From positions 1 to 47,597 of the forward strand of contig JABMOM010000019.1 in the NCBI GenBank assembly GCA_013204105.1: 47,597 nt of DNA. The letters are read 5' to 3'. Shown piece after piece: positions 37,482 to 45,836 of the stretch (within the stretch, counting starts at the first letter, position 1; every line of letters begins with the position of its first letter). The stretch comes from Flavobacteriales bacterium. Lineage in GTDB: Bacteria > Bacteroidota > Bacteroidia > Flavobacteriales_G > Salibacteraceae. The notes under the pieces were generated by a model that searched no databases, was not told where the DNA came from, and was given only the letters and a program-made list of their open reading frames with translations. Position numbers and translations under genes: made by a program.

Positions 37482-37524
37482 AGAGAAAAAGGAATTGAAT
37501 TTAGGGCGCTAAAGCTTGCTCACC

Positions 37525-37914
37525 TCAAGACTGTTTGTTCAGAAATCGGATGAGGTACCAAACCTCCACAATCATGGTCAAGGCGTAGGGAATGAAAAAG
37601 GTCAAGAACTGACTTTTCTGCACCGTTTCTTGATCGCTCAATTCGGGAAAGAAGAAAATAAAAAAAATGACCAGCTTCAACAAGCTTCCTCCCATGAACG
37701 TGAATCCAGTCGTATCCGGCCGGTCTTGGGATAGGTAGATGATCAACACTCCGATACACAGACCAAACACAGCATTCATCAAGTAATACCCAGGAAGTAG
37801 GACTAGATTGTCAGAGGCGCTCGACGTTAATACAGCATCATGGATGGTATAGGATACGCCCAACACAACAGCCAAGGTCAAGGTGAATAGCCCTATCGCT
37901 CGATAGAGGTTCAT
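37525..37914 (-). CDS. DUF6168-like small membrane protein of the ATP synthase cluster
   Basis: 129 residues with four hydrophobic helices (about 5-25, 38-60, 71-90, 98-120). The segment TGFTFMGGSLLKLVIFFIFF and the C-terminal PYALTMIVEVWYLIRFLNK resemble DUF6168 proteins of Flavobacteriia. It sits exactly where AtpI is encoded in other bacteria, between atpZ and atpB. Its ATG overlaps the atpZ stop (ATGA). A role in assembling the c-ring or supplying magnesium, as proposed for AtpI/AtpZ, is a guess from position. Confidence 0.7.
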   Translation of the reverse strand: MNLYRAIGLFTLTLAVVLGVSYTIHDAVLTSSASDNLVLLPGYYLMNAVFGLCIGVLIIYLSQDRPDTTGFTFMGGSLLKLVIFFIFFFPELSDQETVQKSQFLTFFIPYALTMIVEVWYLIRFLNKQS

Positions 37915-38123
37915 TCTTCGGATTGGTTGAGTTGACGGATCGCATTGTAGGTGGCGCCTCCAGTAGCAAGTAGGGTGAGAATCAGTGTATAAATACGTCG
38001 TTCACTGATCGGATAATTGTCATCCAAGTAATCTCCAAAATAAGCTCCAATGAAAATAGTGGCTGCGAGCTGAAAGCCCATGCCCGATAGTGCCGCGACC
38101 CGTTCAAGCGGTTTTTTCGGCAA
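37911..38123 (-). CDS. atpZ: AtpZ/AtpI family protein
   Basis: 70 residues with two membrane helices separated by a short polar loop (GAYFGDYLDDNYP). The core GMGFQLAATIFIGAYFGDYL is the AtpZ signature; AtpZ with AtpI has been linked to magnesium/calcium transport and to c-ring assembly. The start is TTG, and the reading frame overlaps the bactofilin gene by 20 bases. The overlap and the ATGA junction downstream tie bactofilin, atpZ and DUF6168 into one transcript. Confidence 0.85.
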   Translation of the reverse strand: MPKKPLERVAALSGMGFQLAATIFIGAYFGDYLDDNYPISERRIYTLILTLLATGGATYNAIRQLNQSEE

Positions 38124-38523
38124 GGGTGTCGGTTTCTTTAAGCGCGATGTCCTTGATCACTCCGCCCATGCTGCAGCTTCCGCTGAAGGTGGCGCCTGGC
38201 TCAATCGCGAGCTTTCCGGTTGTGATTTCTCCTTGAAGTTTGGCAGAAGCTTGCAATGTGAGCAGCTCCTTGACAATGATCTTTGCCTTAACCTCGCCAC
38301 TGATGTTTGCAGAATTACACCGAATCGAACCTTCGATTTTTCCGGAGGGGCCCACAACAAGCTTTCCCGTCGACTCTACGGAGCCTATTAACGTTCCGTC
38401 AATCCGAAGCACTCCCTCGGTCTTGATGTCACCCTGAATACGGGTGCCCTTGGCGATCTGGTTGTGCGCACCAAATTCTCCGTCTCCGTTCTTACTCATA
38501 GGTTTCGAATTTCTTCCCATCAT
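38104..38523 (-). CDS. Bactofilin (polymer-forming cytoskeletal protein)
   Basis: 139 residues with two adjacent ATG codons at the start. The central part (about 24-115) is a right-handed beta-helix with regular glycine spacing: TRIQGDIKTEGVLRIDGTLI, GKLVVGPSGKIEGSI, ANISGEV, AKLQGEI. Bactofilins self-assemble into filaments and help localise cell-wall enzymes. The charged N-terminal tail (MGRNSKPMSKNGDGEFG) is not obviously a membrane anchor. It precedes the ATP synthase genes and follows porW, so it may be coexpressed with them. Confidence 0.92.
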   Translation of the reverse strand: MMGRNSKPMSKNGDGEFGAHNQIAKGTRIQGDIKTEGVLRIDGTLIGSVESTGKLVVGPSGKIEGSIRCNSANISGEVKAKIIVKELLTLQASAKLQGEITTGKLAIEPGATFSGSCSMGGVIKDIALKETDTLAEKTA

Positions 38524-38539
38524 TGTGAAAAGGTTTTTG

Positions 38540-38547
38540 CAAAGGTA
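38540..38547 (-). promoter_or_regulatory. Candidate -7 element for bactofilin-atpZ-DUF6168
   Basis: A perfect TAnnTTTG match, TACCTTTG on the minus strand, ends 17 bases before the first bactofilin ATG. I see no TTG at the expected -33 distance, so this is a half-site only. Confidence 0.4.
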
Positions 38548-38580
38548 TGGGATTCCTAAATACGATCGCAGCGGCTGATA

Positions 38581-41196
38581 TCACTCGCTTTTCAGGTATT
38601 TCTCCGAGAAAAATTGGAGGTAAGCTTGGGTATTCTGGTCTTTGTAGAATACCGCGTAGTTGTCATAAGAGATCACGAACGGCGAGGTGGCTTCGGTGGT
38701 GATTTCACTGAGTTCAGCGGCACCGGTAAAGGTTCCGTAGTAGTCCATTGCCTTGGATGCGTAACCGACATTCGAAACGATGATCATAGCACGACCATCC
38801 TTCATAGGAATCGAAGACGTTTTGAATCCCTTGGTACTGAAATACTGTCGATTGAAGTCGGACACCTTTGTCTGAATGGTTGTAGCATCCATCGTGTCAG
38901 GGATGACCATGACGAAGTTGTGGGATGCCCCAATGTCATACGCGTATTTTTCCATGGCACGCTCAATCGCGGCCTCATTCACCTCTTCCTCTGCGGCGGC
39001 CAGCGAACTATCGAATTTTCGTCCGTTTTCGAAATAAGTAATGATCTCAGTGGCTTCCTTGCCCACGTCAGAGCCTCCGTATTTCTGCTTGACCGACCTG
39101 AGTTCAGTGAGCATTCGCTCTTCGCTATCGATGTATCCGAGGCAGATGGCTTCCAAAAACTTTAATTGAGGTTCGAGCGAGGAGTTCGGGAAGGCGGTCA
39201 AGGCATCCACAACCAAGCCATATGCTTGTCGATAAAAGCCTTGCTCAAAATAGACATAAGCCTTTTGGTACACTTCTGATACGGCCTCTGTGGTCTCCTC
39301 CTCCTTGGCCGCATACTCCGGGTTCACGATCACCTTCGCGTACTCAGAATTCGGATAATTGCTCAGGATTTGGTCTTTGTGAAATGCAGACTTTGAAGCA
39401 TTTCCCATATCCTGATACATGAGGTATAGCTGATAATGTGTGGTGATGTGGTACTTAGATGTATCGTAGCGAGAAAGTAATTCTTCGAAGGTTTCGGCTG
39501 CCGGTGGTAGGTCGTTCATCTGCTCTTTGTACACCAAGCCGAGGTCATACAGTGCTTCTACAATCAACGCGTGCGAACGCGCCATCTTCTCATCTGTGTC
39601 AGGGACAGATTTTCGGTAAAAATTTGGGTTCTTCGGGTCATCTGCTCCTTCAATCGTATCTTCTTCCAAGACTCCGCCATCTTCAGCAATCAACAACGGT
39701 GCTGAGGAAGTCTTGTCCATCCTGCGCCAATCGTCTTCGTTTTTTCGATTGCCTCCCCAGATCTTCTTGAACTCGGAAACGCCAAATCCAATGGCCCCAG
39801 GATTATAGAAATACCACTCCCCGCTCTTCATGTTGCGGTTGAATTGGTTTCCTTGGTCAAACTTAGATTGCTGGCTTTGCATTTCCTCGAGCTGCAGCTT
39901 GCGTTTCTCGTCATCCTCTCGTTTGATAACCTGCTCAATGCGCTGATCAATCAAGGCTTCCTGTTCTTTTTCTGACAATTGTGCGAAGGCCTGTAAACTG
40001 TCCTCGGTATTCACAATCTCGATGTCGCGCATCATCTGGGTCAAGCTATTGGCGCGCGATAAAATCATCTCGTAATCAGGATGTTCGGTGCTCAGGAAAG
40101 CCACTGTACTGTCGTAATAGGTCTGCGCTTCTTCGTACTTGGGTTTCGCAAAGAAGATCTCCGCCAATCGATAGTAAGCAAGTCCCTTTGCGTTGCCGTT
40201 TCGGACGGATTTCCGGGTTGCCAAATGCAGGTATTCGACCCCTTGGGCTTCATTTCCTTCTTTTAGTTCAATCTCGGCAAGCGCGTAGTAGACTTGATCC
40301 AGGAACTCCTTGTTCTTCTCATCCTTGATCATTTTGAACAAAATGTCCTTTATCTCATCCGTATTCCCTGAATTCACATCGAATGCCAGCGCACGATTGA
40401 TCTTGGCATAGAAGGTCATTTCATATTCTGGATTCCTACGAATGACTTCCGCAAAAAGGTCACTCGATTTCACTCCATCCCCCACTCGATCGTACAGCTG
40501 CGCTAGGATGAACATCCTGCGGGTCCTCTCATCTCGATCTCGTGTGTAATAAATGGATTGCTCTAGTTCCTCAATCGCCTTGTCAATGCGATTCTGTCGG
40601 AGGTAATTCTCGGATTTCACAGCATGAAACAAGCCCATCTGCTTTTCAGGCATTCCGTCTTCTCGGCTGACTTTGCGAAATTGATCTCCCGCCCTTTCAT
40701 ATAGCTCTTGCTCCATGTATATCCGCCCCAGCCACATGTACGATAGTTGCCGAGTTTCGCGGTCTGGATATTTGCGTTTGGTAAAATCGAATATCTGCTT
40801 GGCCAAGGTGAATTCTCGCTTCAGGAATTGTGCCTCCCCCATGACCAGCCAAGTATCATCGATCCACTTACAATTCTCTTTTCCACTAATGTCCATGCTG
40901 TGGCGCTCTACAACCATCGAGGTCTTTTGGATTGCACGATCGAGCTGGGGGTATGCCCCTTGAGCAATTTCATCCTTCTTAGAAATGAAGATGGGAAGCT
41001 GTGCTGAGTAGTCCTCCTGATACGCTTCAGTCATCGCCTTGTGCGCGTCCTGCAGAGCCAGTCGCCCATTGAAGAATCCATTGTACCTCGCCGTCACGTT
41101 GTGGTAGGAGCGATTGAGGATGGTATTCTTCTCTTGTGAACACCCCACTAAGAGCAGGGTGATCAACGCGGGTATTATGATGCGGGTGTGCTTCAA
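38581..41196 (-). CDS. sprE: Type IX secretion system lipoprotein PorW/SprE
   Basis: 871 residues. The lipobox LLLVGCSQ (cysteine at residue 19) is followed by NRSYHNVTARYNGFFNGRLA, a hallmark of PorW/SprE proteins. Many TPR-like helices follow (about 90-480 and 560-740), then a C-terminal alpha/beta domain (about 775-871). In Flavobacterium SprE is needed for gliding and T9SS secretion, and PorW links the periplasmic motor parts to the outer-membrane machinery. This supplies a core T9SS part to match the three sorting-domain cargo proteins in the window. The start is TTG at 41196, with no nearby ATG and an immediate signal peptide. A promoter lies 35 bases upstream; the bactofilin gene follows after 57 bases. 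Confidence 0.88.
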   Translation of the reverse strand: MKHTRIIIPALITLLLVGCSQEKNTILNRSYHNVTARYNGFFNGRLALQDAHKAMTEAYQEDYSAQLPIFISKKDEIAQGAYPQLDRAIQKTSMVVERHSMDISGKENCKWIDDTWLVMGEAQFLKREFTLAKQIFDFTKRKYPDRETRQLSYMWLGRIYMEQELYERAGDQFRKVSREDGMPEKQMGLFHAVKSENYLRQNRIDKAIEELEQSIYYTRDRDERTRRMFILAQLYDRVGDGVKSSDLFAEVIRRNPEYEMTFYAKINRALAFDVNSGNTDEIKDILFKMIKDEKNKEFLDQVYYALAEIELKEGNEAQGVEYLHLATRKSVRNGNAKGLAYYRLAEIFFAKPKYEEAQTYYDSTVAFLSTEHPDYEMILSRANSLTQMMRDIEIVNTEDSLQAFAQLSEKEQEALIDQRIEQVIKREDDEKRKLQLEEMQSQQSKFDQGNQFNRNMKSGEWYFYNPGAIGFGVSEFKKIWGGNRKNEDDWRRMDKTSSAPLLIAEDGGVLEEDTIEGADDPKNPNFYRKSVPDTDEKMARSHALIVEALYDLGLVYKEQMNDLPPAAETFEELLSRYDTSKYHITTHYQLYLMYQDMGNASKSAFHKDQILSNYPNSEYAKVIVNPEYAAKEEETTEAVSEVYQKAYVYFEQGFYRQAYGLVVDALTAFPNSSLEPQLKFLEAICLGYIDSEERMLTELRSVKQKYGGSDVGKEATEIITYFENGRKFDSSLAAAEEEVNEAAIERAMEKYAYDIGASHNFVMVIPDTMDATTIQTKVSDFNRQYFSTKGFKTSSIPMKDGRAMIIVSNVGYASKAMDYYGTFTGAAELSEITTEATSPFVISYDNYAVFYKDQNTQAYLQFFSEKYLKSE

Positions 41197-41230
41197 TTTG
41201 ACTTCAGCCTATGCAATCTTCAAAGGAGGG

Positions 41231-41261
41231 CAAAATTACCTTAAATCTAAAGAGTTATAAA
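41231..41261 (-). promoter_or_regulatory. Promoter for porW/sprE
   Basis: On the minus strand TTTA (41261-41258), then 19 bases, then a perfect -7 element TAATTTTG (41238-41231). The -33 has one mismatch to TTTG. The TTG start at 41196 is 35 bases downstream. Confidence 0.5.
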
Positions 41262-41308
41262 CGCGGCCATGGCCTTGGGTATTATTAAGATATTTGGACA
41301 AATTTCTC

Positions 41309-42184
41309 ATGGCCAAAAAGGGGGACGATAAAAACACCAGGGGCAAGCTGTACCAACGGCTTCGCAACCACTACAAATTGGTGGTCCTCAACATTGACAC
41401 CTTCGAAGAACGGTTTTCGCTCTTGCTGACTCCACTTAACTTGATCGTTTTGGTCGGGGCATCGGTAGTGTTCATCACAAGCATTGCATTCGCCCTCCTA
41501 GGGTGGACGCCCCTTCGCTATTACCTGCCCGATTACGCAGAAGAGATCAGGGTGCGCAACATGGTCATGGAAGCGTCCATCAAGGCCGACTCGATGGAAA
41601 TTGCCTTGGCGCAGCGCGATGCGTATATCTCAAGCATTCGCATGTTGATAGAAGGCCGAATCGACACGGTCGCCGATTCTACCGCATTTCAAGTGGTCGA
41701 CCCCCTCGAGGTTAACTACTCGCGCAGCCGAGAAGACAGTTTACTGCGCAAAGAGATCGAGCGTGAAGATCTAGTGAACCTCAATCCTAATTTTAACCGC
41801 GATAACAAGACTGCTTACCTGCTGTTTCCTCCCTTGAAAGGAACTGTCATGGATCGATTCAATATCCAGCGCAATCACTTTGGTGTGGATATCGCGGCCC
41901 CAAAAGATGAGAGCATCAAGGCGATCGACGATGGTACAGTGATCCTTGCGGCGTACACGGCCGAAACGGGCTATATTATTCAAATCCAACACGACAATGA
42001 CCTCCTTTCCGTGTACAAGCACAATTCCTCCTTGCTGAAAAAGGAAGGGGATAAAGTACGAGCGGGCGAAGCGGTGGCGGTAATTGGCGAGACGGGGGAA
42101 TTCAGCACCGGACCGCACCTGCATTTTGAAATGTGGCGCAACGGGGTTCCCTTGAATCCTGAAACCTTCTTCTCTTTCGAATAG
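41309..42184 (+). CDS. M23 family metallopeptidase, membrane anchored
   Basis: 291 residues from the ATG at 41309; a TTG five codons earlier is possible. A cytoplasmic basic stretch is followed by one transmembrane helix (about 45-67, NLIVLVGASVVFITSIAFAL), a helical periplasmic linker and a C-terminal LytM domain (about 185-291). The zinc site is intact, unlike the EnvC-like protein elsewhere in the window: NHFGVDIAAP, VYKHN and GPHLHFEMW. It should cut peptide cross-links in peptidoglycan. It is divergent from porW and followed by rnhA with no gap between stop and start. Confidence 0.92.
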   Translation: MAKKGDDKNTRGKLYQRLRNHYKLVVLNIDTFEERFSLLLTPLNLIVLVGASVVFITSIAFALLGWTPLRYYLPDYAEEIRVRNMVMEASIKADSMEIALAQRDAYISSIRMLIEGRIDTVADSTAFQVVDPLEVNYSRSREDSLLRKEIEREDLVNLNPNFNRDNKTAYLLFPPLKGTVMDRFNIQRNHFGVDIAAPKDESIKAIDDGTVILAAYTAETGYIIQIQHDNDLLSVYKHNSSLLKKEGDKVRAGEAVAVIGETGEFSTGPHLHFEMWRNGVPLNPETFFSFE

Positions 42185-42655
42185 ATGGCACGAATCTCAG
42201 TGTACACAGACGGTTCAGCACGAGGGAATCCTGGCCCAGGCGGATTTGGGGTAGTCCTCATGTCTGGTGAGCGCAAAAAAGAAATCTCGGAAGGGTTTCG
42301 TCACACCACCAACAATCGGATGGAGCTGCTCAGCGTGATTGTGGCGTTGGAATCGTTGAACGGAAGCGGTCACGAAGTGCTGATCTACTCAGACAGCAAA
42401 TACGTCGTAGATGCGGTGGAGAAAAAATGGGTCTTCGGTTGGCAGAAAAAAGCATTTAAGGGGAAGAAAAACGAAGACCTTTGGCAACGATTCCTGCGCA
42501 TCTATCCCAAGCACAGCGTCAAATTTAAATGGGTAAAGGGTCATGCTGGCAACGTGTACAACGAACGCTGCGATACCCTAGCCGTGGACGCCGCCCTAGG
42601 CACCGGGCTGAAGCAGGATGCCTTCTTTGAACGCGAATCAGGGTTTAGTCGTTAG
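42185..42655 (+). CDS. rnhA: Ribonuclease HI
   Basis: 156 residues, close to the E. coli enzyme. It degrades RNA in RNA-DNA hybrids, including primers and R-loops, in the cytoplasm. The catalytic acids are present: Asp9 in VYTDGSARGNPG, Glu47 in NNRMELLS, Asp70 in IYSDSKYVVD, and Asp130 in ERCDTLAV; the flexible-loop histidine is His120 in VKGHAGN. The ATG directly follows the M23 stop codon. Its 3' end overlaps the convergent M1 aminopeptidase gene by 11 bases. Confidence 0.97.
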   Translation: MARISVYTDGSARGNPGPGGFGVVLMSGERKKEISEGFRHTTNNRMELLSVIVALESLNGSGHEVLIYSDSKYVVDAVEKKWVFGWQKKAFKGKKNEDLWQRFLRIYPKHSVKFKWVKGHAGNVYNERCDTLAVDAALGTGLKQDAFFERESGFSR

Positions 42656-45290
42656 CGTCTTCCTGCTCCTTCGCCTCCAATTCTTTTGCTTCACTGATCA
42701 ACGCTGAAAGGCTAGCCTTTTTGTTTCGCAACAGCGCCAGCCGAGTCAATTGTTCCTGCGAAGGGGCTTCGATCTCCTCCATTTCCCCCAGGCTTTCCTC
42801 ATAATACGTCAACGCCCGCTGCATCCCTTGGACGGTAGACATGCGCGCCCACCATGACATTTCTTCGAATGCAGAGTTCCCTAAGTAGGCCACCAGCGCA
42901 TCATAGACCTCTTCGCTTTCCACGGCAATGGCAAAGCGGGTAAAATCATTGTTGAACATGAATCGATCGATCCCCTTCATCGCATCCCCATGCTCCTGAA
43001 AAAACGATAACGATGCCGCATTCCCGCATAATGCATGCATGCGCGATATCCAAAGCAGCATTTCCTCACTGTCTTCATCCTTCAAGTTTTGAGATAGGCC
43101 TATGGCGCTGCACGGATCGCGTTCGGTAAGGATGCTCAGCGCTGCACGGACTACCCGCATCGAAGAATCTTGCATCGCGCCGATAAACAAGTCCGTAATA
43201 CCTTCATCCCCTCCACTCAGCGAGTCGATAGAAAAGAGGGCCTGCGCCCTCAATTCAGTGTTCTTTCCCTCCTGAAAAGTCTGCATCAATGCATTAATTG
43301 CTGCATTGGTATCCAAGCCAGCTAAGCCCGGGAGGTCCGCGGCGGCCATCTTCTTGATCGCCCAAAACTCATCCTTTGCTCCAAGGATCTTGAGCAAACT
43401 CATCGTATACCGATCGGAGAGGTCGACACCGACTTGTTCCAAAGCTCGGAGCGCTTCTGCCCTCGTCATAAAATGCGGAGCGCGTGCCAATTGTTCCATC
43501 CAAACGGCTCCTTCCTTTTGCTCATTGACCTCCCAAAGCATATCCCCCTTCGGATCGATTGCATACCATTCTGGGATAAAATCAAAAACCACCGAAAGTG
43601 TTTCGGAAGCCTCATCGACCCAGAGGCGCTTGGTAAACGTTTGCGCTCCTGTTCCTGCGATTAGATCCACATGAAACTTAAAGGTGCCGTATGCTTCCCC
43701 TTGTTGGTCCAACCTGACCGTTAGCCCCTTGGACGCGGAATCGTGCTCATATTGCACGTCAACAATCGGGTGCCCTTCTCGGTGGTACCACTGATCAAAG
43801 AACCAACTCAGATCAACGCCCGAAATTTCTTCCATCGCCAAGCGCAAGTGCACATCTTCCACGGTACCAAAAGCATTTTGGTGGAGGTACAACTTCAATC
43901 CTTCGAAAAACTTCTCGTCTCCCAATTCACCGCGCAGCATGTGGATAACGCGACCGCCTTTTTGATAACTGTGTCGATCAAATACATCGTCCGGGTCGTC
44001 GTATGTCCTTCGAATGAGCGCATGGTTGGTTCCCGATATGGATTCACTTAAATAGACATCCAAGTCTGATTGCAGGTGCAGACGGGCCTCTTCGTCGCCG
44101 TACTTATGCTCCCACCAGAGGTATTCCCCATAGGTCGCGAATCCTTCATTCATGGTGATGTGCGTCCAACTTTCGCTTGTAATCAAGTCCCCAAACCAGT
44201 GGTGAAAAAGTTCGTGGGCAATCACATCTTCATGCGTTCCATCGATCATTTGCCGTGGTGTCTGTTGCACAAACTCACCGTGTACAACGGCTGAGGTGTT
44301 TTCCATGGCGCCTGAGACAAAGTCATGCACGATTACCTGGTGAAATTTCTCCCACGGGTAGTCATATCCCAGTTTGGTGGAATAGAATTCGAGCATCTCA
44401 GGGGTGTTTCCAAAAATCTTCTTAGCATAAGGTTCAAACTCAGGATCAACGTAATACCAAACTTCTTTGTCGCGCCATGTATCCTTCACCACTGCAAAGT
44501 CCCCAATGGCGATCATGGTCAAATAGGTACTGTGCGGTTTCTCCTGCTTCCACACGTCCGTGCGCGTGCCATTCCCGTTGTCCAATGCGTAGACAAATCG
44601 TCCGTTCGAAAGCGTAACAAAGGAGGTGTCCACCGTCAACATGATTTCTTGGGTGTGCTTTTCATTTGGCTGATCCACGCATGGAAACCAGCCAGAATTA
44701 TATTCCGTCTCGCCTTGCGACCAAACTTGGGGGTGTACCCGATCGGGATCCGCTTTCGGGTTGATGAAATAAAGTCCTTGACTAGAACTGATTGCATGCC
44801 CATCCCCCGCCGGCAAATCCGCCGGTTTGGCGACATAGTCTATCACCAGCACTACTTGCCCTCCCTTCAGAAGAGGCTTGCCAAGCACGATTTCAATTTC
44901 CTTTCCGTCGTATTGGTACTCCAATGCTACGAGGGAATCACCTTCTTGCGCATGTACCGTTTCAAAAGCAAACCCACGTGCATCAAGCGTAATCGTATCC
45001 AGCGGATCGAAGTAAGGAGCAACGGTAATGAACGCCTTTCCAAAGACCGTTTTTTCAGGCACATCAAATTCAAGGTGAAGTTCAGTGTGCAAGACGTCTA
45101 TTCGCAAGGGATCCGCGCTGCGCTGGGTTAGATCTGATGCCGACGCTGAAAACGTGAGTTCCATCGTATCTAGCAGGATGGGGTTCTCCGGTGTAGATCC
45201 TGTCTGATTCTTCTGCAAAATTGAACAAGCCGTGATCTGGGACACCACCGTCATTGCCATGGCAGCCCGCATTATCCGCAGTTTTAGCAT
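42645..45290 (-). CDS. M1 family metallopeptidase (aminopeptidase N-like), lipoprotein
   Basis: 881 residues. The signal peptide ends in a lipobox (QITACS, cysteine at about 22), so the protein is probably a periplasm- or surface-exposed lipoprotein. The N-terminal beta domain is followed by the substrate-recognition motif GAMENTS and the zinc site HELFHHWFGD (His359, His363) with Glu382 in NEGFATYGEYLWW, exactly 18 residues after His363. The C-terminal third (about 580-860) is helical and HEAT-like. It should remove N-terminal residues from peptides, supporting protein scavenging. It is convergent with rnhA and divergent from the biotin carrier gene, with 42 bases between the starts. Confidence 0.94.
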   Translation of the reverse strand: MLKLRIMRAAMAMTVVSQITACSILQKNQTGSTPENPILLDTMELTFSASASDLTQRSADPLRIDVLHTELHLEFDVPEKTVFGKAFITVAPYFDPLDTITLDARGFAFETVHAQEGDSLVALEYQYDGKEIEIVLGKPLLKGGQVVLVIDYVAKPADLPAGDGHAISSSQGLYFINPKADPDRVHPQVWSQGETEYNSGWFPCVDQPNEKHTQEIMLTVDTSFVTLSNGRFVYALDNGNGTRTDVWKQEKPHSTYLTMIAIGDFAVVKDTWRDKEVWYYVDPEFEPYAKKIFGNTPEMLEFYSTKLGYDYPWEKFHQVIVHDFVSGAMENTSAVVHGEFVQQTPRQMIDGTHEDVIAHELFHHWFGDLITSESWTHITMNEGFATYGEYLWWEHKYGDEEARLHLQSDLDVYLSESISGTNHALIRRTYDDPDDVFDRHSYQKGGRVIHMLRGELGDEKFFEGLKLYLHQNAFGTVEDVHLRLAMEEISGVDLSWFFDQWYHREGHPIVDVQYEHDSASKGLTVRLDQQGEAYGTFKFHVDLIAGTGAQTFTKRLWVDEASETLSVVFDFIPEWYAIDPKGDMLWEVNEQKEGAVWMEQLARAPHFMTRAEALRALEQVGVDLSDRYTMSLLKILGAKDEFWAIKKMAAADLPGLAGLDTNAAINALMQTFQEGKNTELRAQALFSIDSLSGGDEGITDLFIGAMQDSSMRVVRAALSILTERDPCSAIGLSQNLKDEDSEEMLLWISRMHALCGNAASLSFFQEHGDAMKGIDRFMFNNDFTRFAIAVESEEVYDALVAYLGNSAFEEMSWWARMSTVQGMQRALTYYEESLGEMEEIEAPSQEQLTRLALLRNKKASLSALISEAKELEAKEQEDAND

Positions 45291-45320
45291 GCGCCAAAGA
45301 TGCTATAAATGTGTGATTGA

Positions 45321-45328
45321 TACTTTTG
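45321..45328 (+). promoter_or_regulatory. Candidate -7 element for the biotin carrier gene
   Basis: TACTTTTG is a perfect TAnnTTTG match ending only four bases before the ATG at 45333. If used, the transcript would be nearly leaderless. No TTG is found at the right -33 distance. Confidence 0.35.
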
Positions 45329-45332
45329 CGCT

Positions 45333-45830
45333 ATGCAAGAAATCGTAATCGCTGGTCGATCCTACCGGGTCGAACCGTCCAAGGATCGCAAGTCGGTCAG
45401 CATCAATGGGGAGTCACGCGAAGTGGACCTCATCCACCTCGGCGCCGGACATCACCATTTGATCGTTGGAGGAAAGTCCTTTAAGGTAGAGGTAGTAGAC
45501 GGGGATGAAAAGTCTCCTCATATCAAGATAAATGGTCGATCTTACCGTCCTTCAGTAAAGGATGAAACCGACATGCTCCTAGAGCGATTAGGGCTAAACA
45601 TTAAGACCAAGAAAGAGGTTAAAGAGCTGAAGGCGCCGATGCCTGGCTTAGTGCTAGAGATTCGAGTGGAGATCGGTCAAGTCATCAAGGAAGGAGACCC
45701 GTTGATTGTACTCGAGGCCATGAAGATGGAGAACGTCCTCAAGTCACCGGGTAACGCCGTGGTGAAGGGGATTGCTGTAAGTAAGGGAGACGCCATAGAT
45801 AAGAACACATTGCTCATTTCATTTGAATAA
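45333..45830 (+). CDS. Biotin carboxyl carrier protein, stand-alone
   Basis: 165 residues. The C-terminal biotinyl domain (about 97-165) begins APMPGLVLEI and has the biotin attachment motif LEAMKMEN (Lys131). The N-terminal half (1-90) has strand-rich stretches (YRVEPSKDRKSVSINGES, SPHIKINGRSYRPS) like the region before the biotin domain in acyl-CoA carboxylase alpha chains. In Bacteroidota such small carriers usually work with separate biotin carboxylase and carboxyltransferase genes of a propionyl- or acetyl-CoA carboxylase. Neither partner is in this window. The YceI-like gene follows after six bases. Confidence 0.9.
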   Translation: MQEIVIAGRSYRVEPSKDRKSVSINGESREVDLIHLGAGHHHLIVGGKSFKVEVVDGDEKSPHIKINGRSYRPSVKDETDMLLERLGLNIKTKKEVKELKAPMPGLVLEIRVEIGQVIKEGDPLIVLEAMKMENVLKSPGNAVVKGIAVSKGDAIDKNTLLISFE

Positions 45831-45836
45831 AAAACC

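Noticed and set aside
38614-39165. 183-codon plus-strand frame opposite the 3' part of porW
   Set aside because: Antisense to a conserved domain. It is explained by codon structure on the other strand.
44325-45131. 268-codon plus-strand frame opposite the M1 peptidase
   Set aside because: It lies wholly antisense to a gene with an intact HEXXH site. The product has no recognisable domain and an unlikely composition.
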